From: Saccoglossus kowalevskii
Lineage: Eukaryota > Hemichordata > Enteropneusta > Harrimaniidae
NCBI RefSeq assembly: GCF_000003605.2
Contig: NW_003155149.1
Location: forward strand, 1-20,858
Length of the DNA: 20,858 nucleotides
Reading direction: 5' to 3'
Shown: positions 20,633 through 20,858 of the stretch, piece after piece
Layout: each line of letters starts with the position of its first letter
Numbering within the stretch: position 1 is the first letter of the stretch
Notes under the pieces: generated by a model
Told to the model about the DNA's origin: nothing
The model's database searches: none
The model's input: the letters and a program-made list of their open reading frames with translations, nothing else
Translations under genes and position numbers: made by a program

Positions 20633-20858
20633 AACGATTATGCACGCAAGCGTCCTCTAATAATAAAAAACAAACATGGCTGGCCCCACAAGGTTTGACA
20701 GGACTCCACATAAAGAAGTTCTCTAAATCTGTTTTAAATGTTTTGGAATTCGGCATTCCTGTGAGGAACTCAAACAGTACACAGTCGCATCAACCTCCGC
20801 TGTGTGTCTGTCGGTATTCTCGCTGTACTGTCTATGTGCATACTTGCAGTATCCTCGT
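20633..20858. other. Non-repetitive flank, no identified gene
   Basis: 226 bp outside the array with higher G+C and no 87-bp periodicity. I do not recognise a gene or transposon. A forward frame opens at ATG 20614, inside the truncated satellite unit, and stays open for 81 codons to the window edge; its product has no motif I recognise, and frames this long are expected fairly often by chance here. An inverted repeat CAGTACA/TGTACTG sits at 20775-20781 and 20824-20830, and GGAAT/ATTCC at 20745-20749 and 20755-20759. AATAAA at 20662-20667 has no gene upstream in the window, so it is not called a polyadenylation signal. Confidence 0.8.
20812..20841 (+). repeat. Possible degenerate satellite fragment in flank
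   Basis: Reading along the + strand, the flank contains CGGTATT (20812-20818), GTACTG (20825-20830), TAT (20833-20835) and CAT (20839-20841). They are in the same order and nearly the same spacing as CGGTATT-GTACTG-GG-TAT-TTT-CAT at unit positions 48-71. With a 6-bp insertion after CGGTATT, about 20 of 24 positions agree. The match does not extend convincingly on either side, so chance is possible. Confidence 0.3.

Noticed and set aside
20662-20667. AATAAA polyadenylation signal
   Set aside because: There is no gene upstream in the window for it to serve; it lies in a short A-rich stretch just past the satellite edge.
20676-20726. Short forward ORF with a good start context (ATG at 20676)
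   Set aside because: It has only 16 codons before TAA, with no recognisable peptide; expected by chance.
20723-20857. Reverse-strand open frame of 44 codons reaching the window edge
   Set aside because: It is short, overlaps other open frames in the same flank, and has no recognisable motif.

Overview
The window is almost entirely one eukaryotic satellite DNA array. Bases 1 to about 20632 are a head-to-tail tandem repeat with an 87-bp unit, all in the same orientation. Setting the unit start at its ATG, there are 237 complete monomers between 10 and 20613, a 9-bp partial unit on the left, and a 19-bp truncated unit on the right (20614-20632). The array runs off the left edge, so its full size is unknown. 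The last 226 bp (20633-20858) are non-repetitive flank. I see no convincing gene, RNA gene, CRISPR array, transposon or prokaryotic feature. The copy at 1924-2010 represents the consensus: about 37% G+C, four CpG sites, one 14-bp dyad, and stop codons in all six frames. Scale, homogeneity and nested repeat structure point to a pericentromeric, centromeric, subtelomeric or heterochromatic block of a eukaryotic chromosome. The lineage cannot be named from the sequence.

The monomers are close to identical, but their point variants are shared in blocks, which reveals higher-order repeats (HORs). From left to right these are: an 8-monomer (696 bp) duplication at 1837-3228; a 2-monomer duplication at 3316-3663; a 3-monomer block repeated three times at 5838-6620; an 11-monomer (957 bp) HOR, partial at 6795-7404 and complete at 7405-8360; a 3-monomer duplication at 8965-9486; a partial 11-mer at 10096-10617; a 6-monomer block at 10705-11226, 11923-12440 and 15048-15569; a 4-monomer tandem duplication at 11227-11922; another 6-monomer block at 14004-14525, 14526-15047 and 15744-16264; and a second run of the 11-mer at 16960-19830 as units of 11, 7 and 15 monomers. 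The leftmost ~5.3 kb carries a different mix of variants from the rest.

These nested blocks fit repeated unequal exchange and gene conversion of different register lengths within one array. Length changes are rare. The net deficit of 15 bp against 237 x 87 is fully accounted for by a short list of indels, most of them single-base deletions in short homopolymers, with clusters near 8358-8511, 12093-12234 and 13021-13219. These clusters look more like uncorrected long-read consensus errors than biology.

The points most worth a second look are the dispersed 11-mer HOR with its balanced -4/+4 monomer variants, the abrupt homogeneous right edge, a possible degenerate satellite piece in the flank, and a conserved dyad whose common variants keep G-U pairing on one strand. 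I did not find a new coding or defence system.
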